A stretch of 30,534 nucleotides of DNA, taken from the NCBI GenBank assembly GCA_003516705.1, contig DPCJ01000097.1:14034-44567 (forward strand), written 5' to 3'. Position numbers and translations under genes: made by a program. Under the pieces are notes generated by a model. The model searched no databases. It was given only the letters and a program-made list of their open reading frames with translations, and had not been told where the DNA came from. This document shows positions 13,280 to 22,045 of this stretch, one piece after another (the stretch's first letter is position 1; each line of letters begins with the position of its first letter). Source of the DNA: Prolixibacteraceae bacterium (GTDB lineage: Bacteria; Bacteroidota; Bacteroidia; Bacteroidales; Prolixibacteraceae).

Positions 13280-15646
13280 TTACAGCAGGTTGCCGAATTT
13301 TATTCCAAAATAGATGGTTCGGGGCGAAAGCGGGCCGTACATGTAAGCCGGATCGCGGTCAATACCCGAGTCAAAATCATCCTGATAACTATTGAAAATG
13401 TTTTTTACACCGGCATTGATTTCCATTTTCACCCCGTCGTTTAGTTTTACCTGGTAAGCCATTTTTATTCCGGCATCGAAAAATGAAGGCGTTTTGTTCA
13501 GTTGTCCCTCTTCAGGATTTAGGATTGCCGGGCCAAAATACGGAACCAGCATCGGGCCTGTGTAATTGCCGGTAGCCGAGAGTTTCAGCAGAGGTAAAAT
13601 ATTATAATCCATACCAATGTAGCCATACGAGTCGGGCGAACGGAAAAAATGCGTTTCGCCAAATTCGCGTGGTTCTTCGTACTGGCTGTTTTGCACCGTA
13701 AACCCCGACTGTAGCTGTAGTTTTGATGAAGGCGAAGCATTTAGTTCGAAATTTAATCCTTTTACAGTAGCGCCATCTTCGGCATTTACGCGGGTGTAAA
13801 TTACAGTTCCGTTTTCGTCGGGTGTGCCATATTCGTTGGCAAATGGGTTCATCAGCATCGTGTAAAACCCTTCGGCCAGCAGTTGAATCTGCCATTTTCC
13901 GAAATGTTGGGTAAAATCGAGTGATGCCGAAAAACTGTTCGAAGTTTCCTGTTTCAGGTCAGGGTCGTTTTCGTGAATCACCTGGCGCGAACCCGAGGTT
14001 TCGATATGCAAATCCTCATCGAAAATCTGGGGCGCCCTGAAACCCTTTGCAAATCCTGCCCTGAACTGTAAATGTGGAACAATGTTGTACAGCAGGCTGA
14101 TACGCGGACTCAACACATTTCCTGTAACATCATTACTGGCTTTTGTTTTGTCGGCCACCCGGTAATGATCGAAACGTGCACCAATGGTAACTGATGCTTT
14201 GTTTAGTTTCCATTCCGATTGCAGAAAACCTGCCTGTGTCGATAAAAGCTGGTCGGCAACCAGCGTGTTTCCATAATGAATGTTATTGGTGGGGTCGTAG
14301 TAACCCAGCTTTTTGTCAACCAGGTTACCACCGTTAAATTCGACACCGGTTGTAAGCGTAGCCGGACTAATCAGAAATCTTTCCATCCGGCGGATGTACT
14401 GAGCTCCCGAAGAGTAAGTAAAATCGGTGGTTTTTCCATACGCCGATAAATCCTGGTTGGCACCGTAATAGGATTGACGGTTAACACCCTGCCCCGAAAA
14501 GAAAACCGAAAGTTTATCACTTTCGCGAAGCAATAAATCAAAATTCACAGCTCCCGAGTTAATGCCGTGTGTCACGCTCTCGGTAACATCGGTTTCGTGC
14601 ATTGGTAATTCGAATTTATTACCGCCACGGCGCGATTCGTTAATATTGAAATAATCGACGGTGAGTTTGCCACGGCTGGCAATACGTTGGTAAAACCTCG
14701 ACCCAAGCGTTGTGTTTTTTATTTCCGAAATCTCGGAATAACCATCGCCGTTTGCATCATAATTTTCGCGTTTGCGGGTAAAACCGATGACACTCAATCC
14801 GGTTTTATAATCGTCGCTTACAAACGAGCCATTCAAATTCAGCGTGAAATCAGCCGCCGGATCGCTGCCGGTACCTGCGCCAACACTGCCATAACCTGTT
14901 GCCACCGAGAAATTATCAGAAACCGGATCTTTTGTAATCAGGTTAATTGTGCCGGCAATTGCATTGCTTCCGTACATTGCCGAACCGCCGCCCCTGATTA
15001 CTTCCACTCTTTCAATCATGTTCGAAGGAATCAGCTCGAGGCCGTAAACACCGGCCAGGCCGCTGAAAACCGGCCGCGAATTAACAAGGATTTGTGAGTA
15101 TGGTCCTTCGAGACCGTTCATTCGCACCTGGGTAAAGCCGCAGTTCTGGCAGTTGTTTTCCATACGCAACCCGGGGGTAAAATTCAATCCTTCGCTGAGG
15201 GTTATATTCTGGGTGCGGTTAAATAGTTTTGCACTGATTGTATTTACGACAGTTGCCGTTTCGCGACGGCTTTTTTCATTTCTGTCGGCCGAAACCACCA
15301 CCTGTTCAAGCCCTATATTGTCGGGGTCAAGCTGAACGAGTATAGTAACGCTTTCACGCGCAATCAGGTTAACTTCAATTTCGCGGGTTTTGTAGCCCAC
15401 GGCCGAAACCTGAATTACCTGTTTCCCAACCGGCAGGTTTGCCATTTTAAAATGTCCGGTAACATCGGTTGCTGTTCCAATGGTAGTGCCTTTTAAAAGA
15501 ATGGTTGCAAACGGAAGATGCGCTTCACTGTCTTTTACATCGCCAAAAAGCATGGCATCGGTTTTTGGTTTTTTATCGGGTTCAATGGCTGAAATGTTGT
15601 TTTGTATAAAACACAACAATACCAGGACTACTGAGAATATTTTCAT
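13280..15646 (-). CDS. TonB-dependent receptor (probable metal or siderophore uptake)
   Basis: A 788-residue outer-membrane receptor. It has a signal peptide (1-20), a carboxypeptidase-regulatory-like beta domain (about 32-110, F-G-D-V-K-D-S then F-A-T-I-L-L-K-G-T-T-I-G-T-A-T-D), a plug (about 125-240) with I-E-R-V-E-V-I-R-G-G-G-S-A-M-Y-G-S-N-A-I-A-G-T-I-N at 211-235, and a beta barrel to the C-terminus. A likely TonB-box region E-Q-V-V-V-S-A is at 114-120. The plug carries N-C-Q-N-C-G-F, a C-x2-C pair at 166/169, seen in a recognisable receptor subgroup. No SusD partner is adjacent, so this is not a typical glycan receptor. The histidine-rich gene 48 bases upstream points to metal uptake; the ligand itself is inferred. 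Confidence 0.93.
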   Translation of the reverse strand: MKIFSVVLVLLCFIQNNISAIEPDKKPKTDAMLFGDVKDSEAHLPFATILLKGTTIGTATDVTGHFKMANLPVGKQVIQVSAVGYKTREIEVNLIARESVTILVQLDPDNIGLEQVVVSADRNEKSRRETATVVNTISAKLFNRTQNITLSEGLNFTPGLRMENNCQNCGFTQVRMNGLEGPYSQILVNSRPVFSGLAGVYGLELIPSNMIERVEVIRGGGSAMYGSNAIAGTINLITKDPVSDNFSVATGYGSVGAGTGSDPAADFTLNLNGSFVSDDYKTGLSVIGFTRKRENYDANGDGYSEISEIKNTTLGSRFYQRIASRGKLTVDYFNINESRRGGNKFELPMHETDVTESVTHGINSGAVNFDLLLRESDKLSVFFSGQGVNRQSYYGANQDLSAYGKTTDFTYSSGAQYIRRMERFLISPATLTTGVEFNGGNLVDKKLGYYDPTNNIHYGNTLVADQLLSTQAGFLQSEWKLNKASVTIGARFDHYRVADKTKASNDVTGNVLSPRISLLYNIVPHLQFRAGFAKGFRAPQIFDEDLHIETSGSRQVIHENDPDLKQETSNSFSASLDFTQHFGKWQIQLLAEGFYTMLMNPFANEYGTPDENGTVIYTRVNAEDGATVKGLNFELNASPSSKLQLQSGFTVQNSQYEEPREFGETHFFRSPDSYGYIGMDYNILPLLKLSATGNYTGPMLVPYFGPAILNPEEGQLNKTPSFFDAGIKMAYQVKLNDGVKMEINAGVKNIFNSYQDDFDSGIDRDPAYMYGPLSPRTIYFGIKFGNLL

Positions 15647-15694
15647 TATTCTGATGATTTACAAATCGAAAAAAGTTACTAAAAACAAAGGGGT

Positions 15695-16063
15695 TCAGCT
15701 GATTTGTAAAAACGGAGGGCCACGCAGCCCGAATTGAAAAAGTGAATTCTGGAATGAAGGTTCTTCGTTAAATACCAATGTTTTGGTAAGAACAATACTT
15801 TCAGTCTGTAAAATCTGTAGTGCGGGTGTAATGTGATACAAATCGGAGTTCAGCCCGGCATAAAAACAGATTTCGGTTTTTGAATGGTTGTGTCCGGCAG
15901 CGTTTCCGTTTTCGCCATGTTGAAACGGGTGCGAGTGGGTTACCACCATTCCGTTAGGGTAAAAATGGGTGTGCCTGTTGGTAACCGATGCCTGTACTAT
16001 AAACAGGTAAACCGGTAAAACCAGTAAAAAAATCAGACGTGTATTTTTTCTTATGAATCGCAA
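15695..16063 (-). CDS. Small histidine-rich exported protein paired with the TonB-dependent receptor
   Basis: A 122-residue protein with a hydrophobic N-terminal signal or anchor (about 9-26). It has eight histidines, three as H-x-H pairs at 31-33, 43-45 and 58-60, in the context R-H-T-H-F-Y-P-N-G and T-H-S-H-P-F. The C-terminus has an R-G-P-P motif (114-117), seen in small proteins encoded next to TonB-dependent receptors. The start must be TTG at 16063: a TAA lies four codons upstream, no ATG precedes the signal, and a promoter sits about 20 bases before. It is followed by the receptor gene after 48 bases on the same strand. The likely role is binding or sensing a transition metal in the periplasm; that is inference. 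Confidence 0.78.
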   Translation of the reverse strand: MRFIRKNTRLIFLLVLPVYLFIVQASVTNRHTHFYPNGMVVTHSHPFQHGENGNAAGHNHSKTEICFYAGLNSDLYHITPALQILQTESIVLTKTLVFNEEPSFQNSLFQFGLRGPPFLQIS

Positions 16064-16082
16064 AACTTCGGTTTAATGCGGG

Positions 16083-16111
16083 CAAAGATAGTATTTGAAT
16101 ATTGCGAACAA
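16083..16111 (-). promoter_or_regulatory. Promoter of the histidine-rich protein / TonB receptor operon
   Basis: The minus strand has TTG at 16111-16109, an 18-base spacer and TATCTTTG at 16090-16083, an exact -7 match. It lies about 20 bases before the TTG start codon at 16063, giving a very short leader and supporting that start. Confidence 0.65.
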
Positions 16112-16200
16112 CGGGTCAGAATTCAAATTCACTACTTTTAGGGATGTCGACACCAATAAGGCCGAACTTTGTTTTCGGATTTAACTTACTGAATATAAAA

Positions 16201-16244
16201 CAGAAACACTGCCATTGCCACAAATAACAACGACAGTGTTTCTG
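16201..16244 (-). terminator. Stem-loop terminator downstream of the 98-residue protein gene
   Basis: Perfect 11-bp arms CAGAAACACTG (16201-16211) and CAGTGTTTCTG (16234-16244) enclose 22 bases; on the minus strand the stem is followed by TTTTATATTC. It lies about 90 bases after the stop of the 98-residue gene and before the next promoter. Confidence 0.6.
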
Positions 16245-16309
16245 AACTCTCACCTAACCAAACAGGGGGAAAACGTTTAACTGAAAGGAGGATAAATGGC
16301 CATTCTTTT

Positions 16310-16334
16310 AAACTCCGGCTTTTCTCCGGAGTTT
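16310..16334 (-). terminator. GC-rich hairpin at the stop codon of the 98-residue protein gene
   Basis: AAACTCCGG (16310-16318) and CCGGAGTTT (16326-16334) form a perfect 9-bp stem that overlaps the TAA stop. The following U-tract on the minus strand is weak (TTTAAAAG), so it may be a processing barrier rather than a full terminator. Confidence 0.5.
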
Positions 16335-16629
16335 AAGCAACAGCCTTCTTTACTTCAGCCGAAAGTCTTTCGAGTGCAGCGTCAGCCTCTTTCAACGCAT
16401 CAGAAATCAGCTGGTTGTAATAATTTCTTACAATTTTCGAGTTGTTTTTTCCATCGGGATGTTTAACACGCATGCGAAGTTCCCGATGGGTGTTAATTAC
16501 ATCACCTGCAATTGCAAGAACAGCTTCACTATTCACTTTACTATTGTATTCAAGCACCGAAAAGCAATCGGTTAAAACCAACGTCATCAGCGCATCGATG
16601 TCTTTTTTTAATTCTTTTACACTTGCCAT
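16333..16629 (-). CDS. Conserved hypothetical protein, 98 residues
   Basis: A small soluble all-helical protein: M-A-S-V-K-E-L-K-K-D-I-D at the start, a central R-V-K-H-P-D-G-K-N-N segment (about 54-63) and a helical C-terminus ending in a lysine/valine tail. I recall homologues across Bacteroidales with the same opening and the H-P-D-G-K loop, always annotated as hypothetical. There is no signal peptide or membrane segment. It starts at ATG 16629 and is likely a single-gene transcript with hairpins at its end; the lipoprotein gene stops 56 bases upstream of it. Confidence 0.8.
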   Translation of the reverse strand: MASVKELKKDIDALMTLVLTDCFSVLEYNSKVNSEAVLAIAGDVINTHRELRMRVKHPDGKNNSKIVRNYYNQLISDALKEADAALERLSAEVKKAVA

Positions 16630-16685
16630 AATTGTTTGTAATTTGATTTTTAAATATAGCCTTTAAAACCGGAAATGTTGTTGTA

Positions 16686-18632
16686 TTACCTTAAAATGCC
16701 AGAACCGGTTCCGCTACCCTGTATAAAGTTTTGCATCTCTTGTTTATTGCCTTCTTCGCGTTCCTTTTTTGCCTTTTCTTCAGCCTGTTTACGCTTTTTT
16801 TCTTCCTCTTCCAAATCACGTATTTTCTTGATAAACTTATCGTCGGGCGTAAGATCCCAGTTCAGCGTTTCTTCCCAGTTGGAGCGCACTTTGTGTACAT
16901 GGTTAATGTACATCACCCGTTCGGGCTGCGATTTATCCTGAAAACTTCCGGTATTCCATTTTCCGTTTTCGTTTCGGTCGTAAATTACTTTTACCCTGTA
17001 CTTTTCGGGAAGTAAATAATCGAACAACACTGCCCCATTTTTATTTGTAATTCTTTCTTCAATAACCTTTTCATCATCGCTGTTCGAAAGCAGCTGCAAA
17101 ATCACCTGTCCGTCCACACCAGATAAATTCAGTGTGAGCGTGCCATAAAAATCTTCCTCGCGTGTGGTGAAATTCAGCTTGAAACTCCGGCTTGTAATAC
17201 CAAAAATGTTTGTTGCTGATGCCGAGTCTATGACAAGTGAGTACGCAGTACCTGCCTGCCAGGGAAAATCGATATTGTACCGCCGCCATTCCACAGTATC
17301 TTTTGCAAACTTAAATTTCAACGGGGTTTTTAATGTGTCTTCAGTATGGTAGAGTAAAATCATGGTACTGTCGAACGTCAAAACCGGTTCAGGTGCAATC
17401 AGTCCCAGCTTTTTATTGAGTTCAACAGTTGAGCCGGTCAGCGATGTTTTCCATGTAAACTGTTCTATTGGTTCTGGTTCCTCCTCTTCGCCGTCTTTGG
17501 GTTTCTTTCTTTTTTGCTGAAGTTCTTTGTCGGTATCTAAAAACGAAAGTATAAGCGTATCGTTCTTAACAAAAAGTTTTTCGAGCGAGTCGAGCTGAAA
17601 ATAGGAAACTTCGGCTATCAAAGTATCGAGTTTAGCTGCAGTGGTATCGGCAATCCAGATAATCAGCGAATCCATTGTTTCGGTATATTCCATCTGGTAC
17701 CAGTTTTCAATCGGCTTGGTATTCAGTAAACGCAACCCAAAAGAGTCTTTCACCGATTCGCCAAAAACAAACGTACACTTGAAGCGTGAATCCCGTTGAT
17801 ACGACTCAAGATATTGATTGAAAAGGTCTTCCGTAAACTGCTGAAGCATCACATCTTCGGGATAAAAATGTGTGTGCCCGAAAATCACAATCGTATCGGT
17901 TGCCGTTTTAATTGTGTCAATTTCGCTGATATATTCCGAAGTGGGAACAATCAGCGAATCGTAAAAGGCAATTTCCTCAGCTCCTTCGTCGTACAGTAAA
18001 TTGTTGTTGGCATCGTTCATCGAAAACAAATGGTACTTTCCGGGAGCAATATTATCGATAAGAAACTGGCCTTCCTTATTGGTTTTTGCAATATAATCGG
18101 GCCGTACGCGGAAAATTGCTGAATCGTGCAGGTTTTTGTGAAGCAATACCAATCCGTTTTCGATGGGTTTCAGATTGAATGCGTTTGCCAAAGTACCAGC
18201 TACTTTTAACGAATCGTAAATGCTGCCGGTGCTGAACGAAAACCTGAAATCTTCAATCGGGTTTTTCTCGTTGTTATCGGCAACCGAACTTTTAAAATCG
18301 AGCGAATAGGTGGTGCTGTCTTTCAAATCCTCATTAAATTCGATTACCAATGTTTTTGATTTTGTGCGTATTAAAGGTTTTTTTATCATGGGTGGTGAAA
18401 TTACAAGCACTTCTGAAATGCCTTCGGTATTAATAAATTCGTTAAAGGTGATTTGTACGTCATCGCCCTTATAGTTAACCGATTTATACCCGGGTTCGGT
18501 TTTCAGCAGTACCGGTGGAATCGTATCGCGCGGGCCACCTTCAGGCATCCCCACATTAGCGCACGACGAAACAATAACAATCCATGCAAATGCAGCAACA
18601 ATCAAAAATGGAATTTTTCCTTCTGTTTTCAT
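16686..18632 (-). CDS. Ig-like domain lipoprotein conserved in Bacteroidota
   Basis: A 648-residue lipoprotein. The signal ends in a lipobox V-S-S-C (cysteine at about 24), followed by A-N-V-G-M-P-E-G-G-P-R-D-T-I-P-P-V, the typical start of SbsA/Big_5 Ig-like proteins of this phylum. An Ig-like domain (about 35-135) holds I-T-F-N-E-F and F-S-F-S-T-G; a carboxypeptidase-regulatory-like domain (about 140-215) holds G-L-V-L-L-H-K and D-N-I-A-P-G-K-Y-H; later beta-rich parts follow. The C-terminus is a lysine/glutamate-rich helix ending in a glycine-rich S-G-T-G-S-G tail. The open frame reaches 18674, but a TATGTTTG promoter element at 18650-18657 and the lipobox favour ATG 18632. Function unknown; probably envelope. 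Confidence 0.87.
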   Translation of the reverse strand: MKTEGKIPFLIVAAFAWIVIVSSCANVGMPEGGPRDTIPPVLLKTEPGYKSVNYKGDDVQITFNEFINTEGISEVLVISPPMIKKPLIRTKSKTLVIEFNEDLKDSTTYSLDFKSSVADNNEKNPIEDFRFSFSTGSIYDSLKVAGTLANAFNLKPIENGLVLLHKNLHDSAIFRVRPDYIAKTNKEGQFLIDNIAPGKYHLFSMNDANNNLLYDEGAEEIAFYDSLIVPTSEYISEIDTIKTATDTIVIFGHTHFYPEDVMLQQFTEDLFNQYLESYQRDSRFKCTFVFGESVKDSFGLRLLNTKPIENWYQMEYTETMDSLIIWIADTTAAKLDTLIAEVSYFQLDSLEKLFVKNDTLILSFLDTDKELQQKRKKPKDGEEEEPEPIEQFTWKTSLTGSTVELNKKLGLIAPEPVLTFDSTMILLYHTEDTLKTPLKFKFAKDTVEWRRYNIDFPWQAGTAYSLVIDSASATNIFGITSRSFKLNFTTREEDFYGTLTLNLSGVDGQVILQLLSNSDDEKVIEERITNKNGAVLFDYLLPEKYRVKVIYDRNENGKWNTGSFQDKSQPERVMYINHVHKVRSNWEETLNWDLTPDDKFIKKIRDLEEEEKKRKQAEEKAKKEREEGNKQEMQNFIQGSGTGSGILR

Positions 18633-18649
18633 TCGTTTAAAATGGAGTA

Positions 18650-18657
18650 CAAACATA
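18650..18657 (-). promoter_or_regulatory. Probable -7 promoter element for the Ig-like lipoprotein gene
   Basis: TATGTTTG on the minus strand matches TAnnTTTG and lies 17 bases before ATG 18632. It sits inside the longer alternative frame, arguing against the start at 18674. Confidence 0.45.
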
Positions 18658-18862
18658 CAAATTCCTGTAAACATTGGTTGTTGCTGCCAAGCGGTTAAAA
18701 TCTGAATAATTCTTAAATCAGTCGCCCGATTTTATTCAGCAGGGTAAATATTGCCCGTGTCAGCATGTTGCCGATGTTAAAAAAACCAATCAAATGGCAT
18801 AAATTAAAGTGCCGCATTCAAATTAAATGCGTTAACTTTTCAGCCATAAAAAAACAACACCC

Positions 18863-21025
18863 ATGTCGAAAAACAAAAAGAAAAATAAAGGTTTTAAACA
18901 ATCGAAACCCGAAACATTTAACAAGAAGAAACTCAAAAATTCAGTCATCACCCTATTTTATGCAGAGCCGGGTAATACTATGAATTACAAGCAAATATCC
19001 ACCTTTCTGGGTATAAAAGACCCTGAAACGCGAATATTGATAAATGTTGTTTTACAAGAGCTGCATGACGACGGTTATCTCGACCAGGTAGCCCGCGGAA
19101 AATACAAACTGAAAGCACGTTCGGGTTCAGTGGTGGGTGTTGTTGATATGCAGTCGCAGGGATTTGCCTATGTAAACAGCGACGAAATTGAACAGCCCAT
19201 CCTTATTCCTTCGCGTTACCTGAACCACGCCATGGAAGGCGACAAGGTGCAAATCAGGTTATTTGCACGGCGCAAGAAACACGAAATTGAAGGTGAGGTT
19301 ACCGAAATTATTGAACGTGCAAAATCGGTTTTTGTGGGAACAGTGGAAACTTCGCGTAATTTTGCTTTTCTAATCCCTTCAGGAAAAGCCGGGTTCGATA
19401 TTTTTATTCCGCTTGAAAAACTGAAAGGTGCCAAAAACGGGCAAAAAGCAATTGCCGAAATTATTGAATGGCCTGCCAACGCAAAAAATCCGATTGGCCA
19501 GATTAAAGATGTGCTGGGCGATGCAGGCAACAACGACGCCGAAATGCACGCTATTCTTGCTGAGTATGAACTTCCGTACAAATTCCCGGTAAACGTTGAT
19601 AAAGCAGCTGAAAAAATACCACTCGAAATTCCCGACGAGGAAATCGCCCGGCGCCGTGATATGCGCGGAGTGACTACTTTCACCATCGATCCGGCTGATG
19701 CCAAAGATTTTGATGATGCCCTTTCGCTCCGGAAACTGGATAACGGACACTGGGAAGTGGGTGTTCATATTGCCGATGTTACACATTATGTCGTACCCAA
19801 TTCCATTATCGAAGATGAAGCACAAAGCCGCGCCACTTCGGTTTATTTGGTTGACCGCGTGGTGCCAATGCTCCCCGAAAGACTCTCAAACGGAGTTTGC
19901 TCGCTGCGGCCACATGAAGATAAGCTTTGCTTTTCGGCTGTGTTTGAGTTAAACGATGAGGCTAAACTGATAAAGGAGTGGTTCGGGAAAACTGTAATCT
20001 ATTCCGACCGTCGGTTTGCATACGAGGAAGCCCAAATGGTAATTGAAACCGGCGAAGGCGATTTTGCATCGGAAATGCTTACGCTCAACAAACTGGCCAA
20101 CCAACTTCGCGAAAAAAGATTTAAAAAGGGAGCGATTGCATTCGAGCGTGTTGAAATCAAATTCGAAATCGACGAAAAAGGGAAGCCGCTTTCGGTTTAT
20201 TTTAAAGAAGCCAAAGATTCGAACCGGCTGATTGAGGAATTTATGCTGCTCGCCAACAAACGTGTAGCCGAATTTGTGGGAAAACGTGATGCCGCTAAAA
20301 ACCCAAAAACATTTGTTTACCGCATTCACGACAAGCCCGACCCCGACAAACTTTCGAATTTCAACGCGTTTATTAAACGGTTTGGTTATGGCATTCTAAT
20401 GACAACCGCCAAAACCATTTCCACATCGCTGAACAGTTTGCTCATGGAAGTACGGGGTAAAAAAGAGCAAAACCTTGTTGAAACACTGGCCATCAGGTCT
20501 ATGGCAAAAGCGGCTTATTCAACCCGGAATATCGGACATTACGGTTTGTCGTTTGAATATTATACACATTTTACATCGCCCATCCGCCGCTACCCCGATA
20601 TGATGGTGCACCGGCTACTCGAAAAATACCTGGCAGGTGGCCGTTCGGCCAACGAAACAAAATATGAAGATCTTTGTAAACACTCGTCGGACATGGAAGC
20701 TCGCGCAGCCAATGCCGAAAGAGCCTCGATAAAATACAAACAGGTAGAATTTATGCAGAACCACATCGGCAAAATTTATCCCGGAACAATTTCGGGAGTT
20801 ACCGACTGGGGTATTTTTGTTGAACTCGAAAACAAAATCGAAGGCATGATTCCGCTCCGCGAACTGGATGACGATTTCTATATTTTCGATGAAAAAAATT
20901 ACCAGATTGTGGGTAAACACTCGCATAAAGTTTACCAGTTGGGCGACGAAATTACAGTAAAAATATGGCGAACAAATCTTGAAAAGAAACAGCTTGATTT
21001 TCAGTTGGCAAACAAATCGAAATAA
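18863..21025 (+). CDS. rnr: Ribonuclease R
   Basis: A 720-residue 3'-5' exoribonuclease that degrades structured RNA in the cytoplasm. It has a lysine-rich N-terminus (1-25), a winged-helix segment (about 26-85), cold-shock/OB domains (about 88-240), the RNB catalytic domain (about 260-600) with the metal-binding aspartates D276, D282, D284 and D285 in I-D-P-A-D-A-K-D-F-D-D-A, the Y-T-H-F-T-S-P-I-R-R-Y-P-D motif late in RNB, and a C-terminal S1 domain starting near G-K-I-Y-P-G-T-I-S-G. Length and order match RNase R rather than RNase II. It is a single plus-strand gene between a divergent lipoprotein gene and a TetR gene. Confidence 0.96.
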   Translation: MSKNKKKNKGFKQSKPETFNKKKLKNSVITLFYAEPGNTMNYKQISTFLGIKDPETRILINVVLQELHDDGYLDQVARGKYKLKARSGSVVGVVDMQSQGFAYVNSDEIEQPILIPSRYLNHAMEGDKVQIRLFARRKKHEIEGEVTEIIERAKSVFVGTVETSRNFAFLIPSGKAGFDIFIPLEKLKGAKNGQKAIAEIIEWPANAKNPIGQIKDVLGDAGNNDAEMHAILAEYELPYKFPVNVDKAAEKIPLEIPDEEIARRRDMRGVTTFTIDPADAKDFDDALSLRKLDNGHWEVGVHIADVTHYVVPNSIIEDEAQSRATSVYLVDRVVPMLPERLSNGVCSLRPHEDKLCFSAVFELNDEAKLIKEWFGKTVIYSDRRFAYEEAQMVIETGEGDFASEMLTLNKLANQLREKRFKKGAIAFERVEIKFEIDEKGKPLSVYFKEAKDSNRLIEEFMLLANKRVAEFVGKRDAAKNPKTFVYRIHDKPDPDKLSNFNAFIKRFGYGILMTTAKTISTSLNSLLMEVRGKKEQNLVETLAIRSMAKAAYSTRNIGHYGLSFEYYTHFTSPIRRYPDMMVHRLLEKYLAGGRSANETKYEDLCKHSSDMEARAANAERASIKYKQVEFMQNHIGKIYPGTISGVTDWGIFVELENKIEGMIPLRELDDDFYIFDEKNYQIVGKHSHKVYQLGDEITVKIWRTNLEKKQLDFQLANKSK

Positions 21026-21127
21026 CCGGTTTTCGAAATTTAACAGCTTACTTTTCAAGGTTTTTCTGATGTTTCAGCTATAAAACAGTTTTATCTCGTC
21101 TGTTCAGGTAAAAAGTTCAAAAAATCT

Positions 21128-21156
21128 TTTGAGGGCAAAATATTTGGTTATATTTG
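21128..21156 (+). promoter_or_regulatory. Promoter of the TetR-family regulator gene
   Basis: TTTG at 21128-21131, a 17-base spacer and TATATTTG at 21149-21156, an exact -7 match. The ATG at 21190 follows after 33 bases. Confidence 0.65.
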
Positions 21157-21189
21157 CTCCCTGTTTTACAATAAAAATCTTACAAAAAA

Positions 21190-21792
21190 ATGCAAACCAA
21201 AGGTGACAACGCCAACAAAAAAGACCTGAACAGAGAAAGCATTTTAAAAACAGCCCGCGAAATTTTCAGCAAATACGGATTTAAGAAAACCACACTCGAC
21301 GACATTGCCAATGCCGTTCGAAAAGGAAAAAGTTCGCTGTACTACTATTTCGACAGTAAGGAAGACCTTTTTCAGGCAGTGATTTTAAAAGAAGTGGAAA
21401 TTCTGGCGCACGAGCTTGAAATTGTGATTAACCGCAACACCGACCCGGTGGACAAACTGCGCGATTACATACTCACAAAACTTACTACTTTCAGGAATCT
21501 TGCCAATTTTTACCACGCTATTGAAAACGATGTTACTGCCATTGGTTTTATCGACGATATAAAACGAAAATACGAGCAGGACGAAATCAGAATGATCAAA
21601 CGCATTCTGATTGAAGGTGTTCGTAAAAACGAATTCGAAATTTATGATTTTAATCTTGCCGCGATTGGAATTACCATGGCAATAAAAGGTTTGGAAATGC
21701 CACTCACCGCCGGTGTTTACGGTGCTGTAAACCTCGAAAGCAGCGTTGACATTATTCTGAAAATTATCTGCTACGGTATTATGAAACGATAA
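21190..21792 (+). CDS. TetR/AcrR family transcriptional regulator
   Basis: A 200-residue DNA-binding regulator. The N-terminal helix-turn-helix (about 16-62) has the classical pattern I-L-K-T-A-R-E-I-F-S-K-Y-G-F-K-K-T-T-L, then I-A, K-S-S-L-Y-Y-Y-F and K-E-D-L-F. The C-terminal ligand/dimer domain is helical and not assignable to a ligand. There is no efflux or fatty-acid gene next to it, so its target is not evident from context. It has its own promoter (21128-21156) and terminator (21811-21850), so it is a stand-alone transcript. Confidence 0.92.
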   Translation: MQTKGDNANKKDLNRESILKTAREIFSKYGFKKTTLDDIANAVRKGKSSLYYYFDSKEDLFQAVILKEVEILAHELEIVINRNTDPVDKLRDYILTKLTTFRNLANFYHAIENDVTAIGFIDDIKRKYEQDEIRMIKRILIEGVRKNEFEIYDFNLAAIGITMAIKGLEMPLTAGVYGAVNLESSVDIILKIICYGIMKR

Positions 21793-21810
21793 AAGAACTT
21801 TCGTTCTGGT

Positions 21811-21850
21811 AAAGGGATGTTTTCTCAAGGGAAGCATCCCTTTGTTTTTA
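21811..21850 (+). terminator. Intrinsic terminator of the TetR gene
   Basis: AAAGGGATG (21811-21819) and CATCCCTTT (21835-21843) form a perfect 9-bp stem, followed by GTTTTTA. It starts 18 bases after the stop codon. Confidence 0.85.
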
Positions 21851-21878
21851 TGTACTGAAAGTCTCACCTTACCAGTAT

Positions 21879-21912
21879 AAAAAACGAAAGGCCGGTTCAA
21901 CAACCAGCCTTT
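21879..21912 (-). terminator. Terminator of the alpha-glucan operon
   Basis: On the minus strand AAAGGCTGGTT (21912-21902) pairs with AACCGGCCTTT (21897-21887) across a 4-base loop with one mismatch, followed by CGTTTTTTA. It lies about 130 bases past the stop of the last amylase gene and faces the TetR terminator. Confidence 0.75.
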
Positions 21913-21920
21913 TCTCAATC

Positions 21921-21953
21921 AACCTAAACCTAAACTAAACCAAAAACCAAACC
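21921..21953. repeat. Low-complexity C/A tract (CCTAAA-like)
   Basis: The plus strand reads as an irregular series of CCTAAA, CTAAAC and CCAAAA units with no G; on the minus strand this is a GGTTTAG-like tract in the 3' untranslated region of the glucan operon, directly before its terminator hairpin. Confidence 0.5.
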
Positions 21954-22045
21954 ATCTTTAAATGGTGAGCAACTCTGATGTTTGCTCTTGTAGTACCTAT
22001 TAAACATGTTCTGTTTAAAAAGGTTTACAAAAAGTTGAATTTTTT

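Larger units (their letters stand above)
16064..16332. other. 269-bp intergenic region between the 98-residue and histidine-rich genes
   Basis: No convincing gene. It contains the promoter of the histidine-rich protein, a terminator-type stem-loop (16201-16244), and on the plus strand an AAAGGAGG sequence five bases before an ATG at 16296 whose 55-codon frame runs antisense into the 98-residue protein gene. Confidence 0.55.

Noticed and set aside
13090..13395. 101-codon plus-strand ORF
   Set aside because: It runs through the hairpin-rich element and antisense into the TonB receptor gene; composition reflects the repeat.
16271..16278. AAACGTTT palindrome as a second LacI operator
   Set aside because: Lacks the flanking C and G of the 29285 site and lies between unrelated genes with no sugar function.
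19216..19825. Long antisense ORFs opposite RNase R (162 and 148 codons)
   Set aside because: RNase R is certain on the plus strand; the antisense frames are by-products of its codon use.
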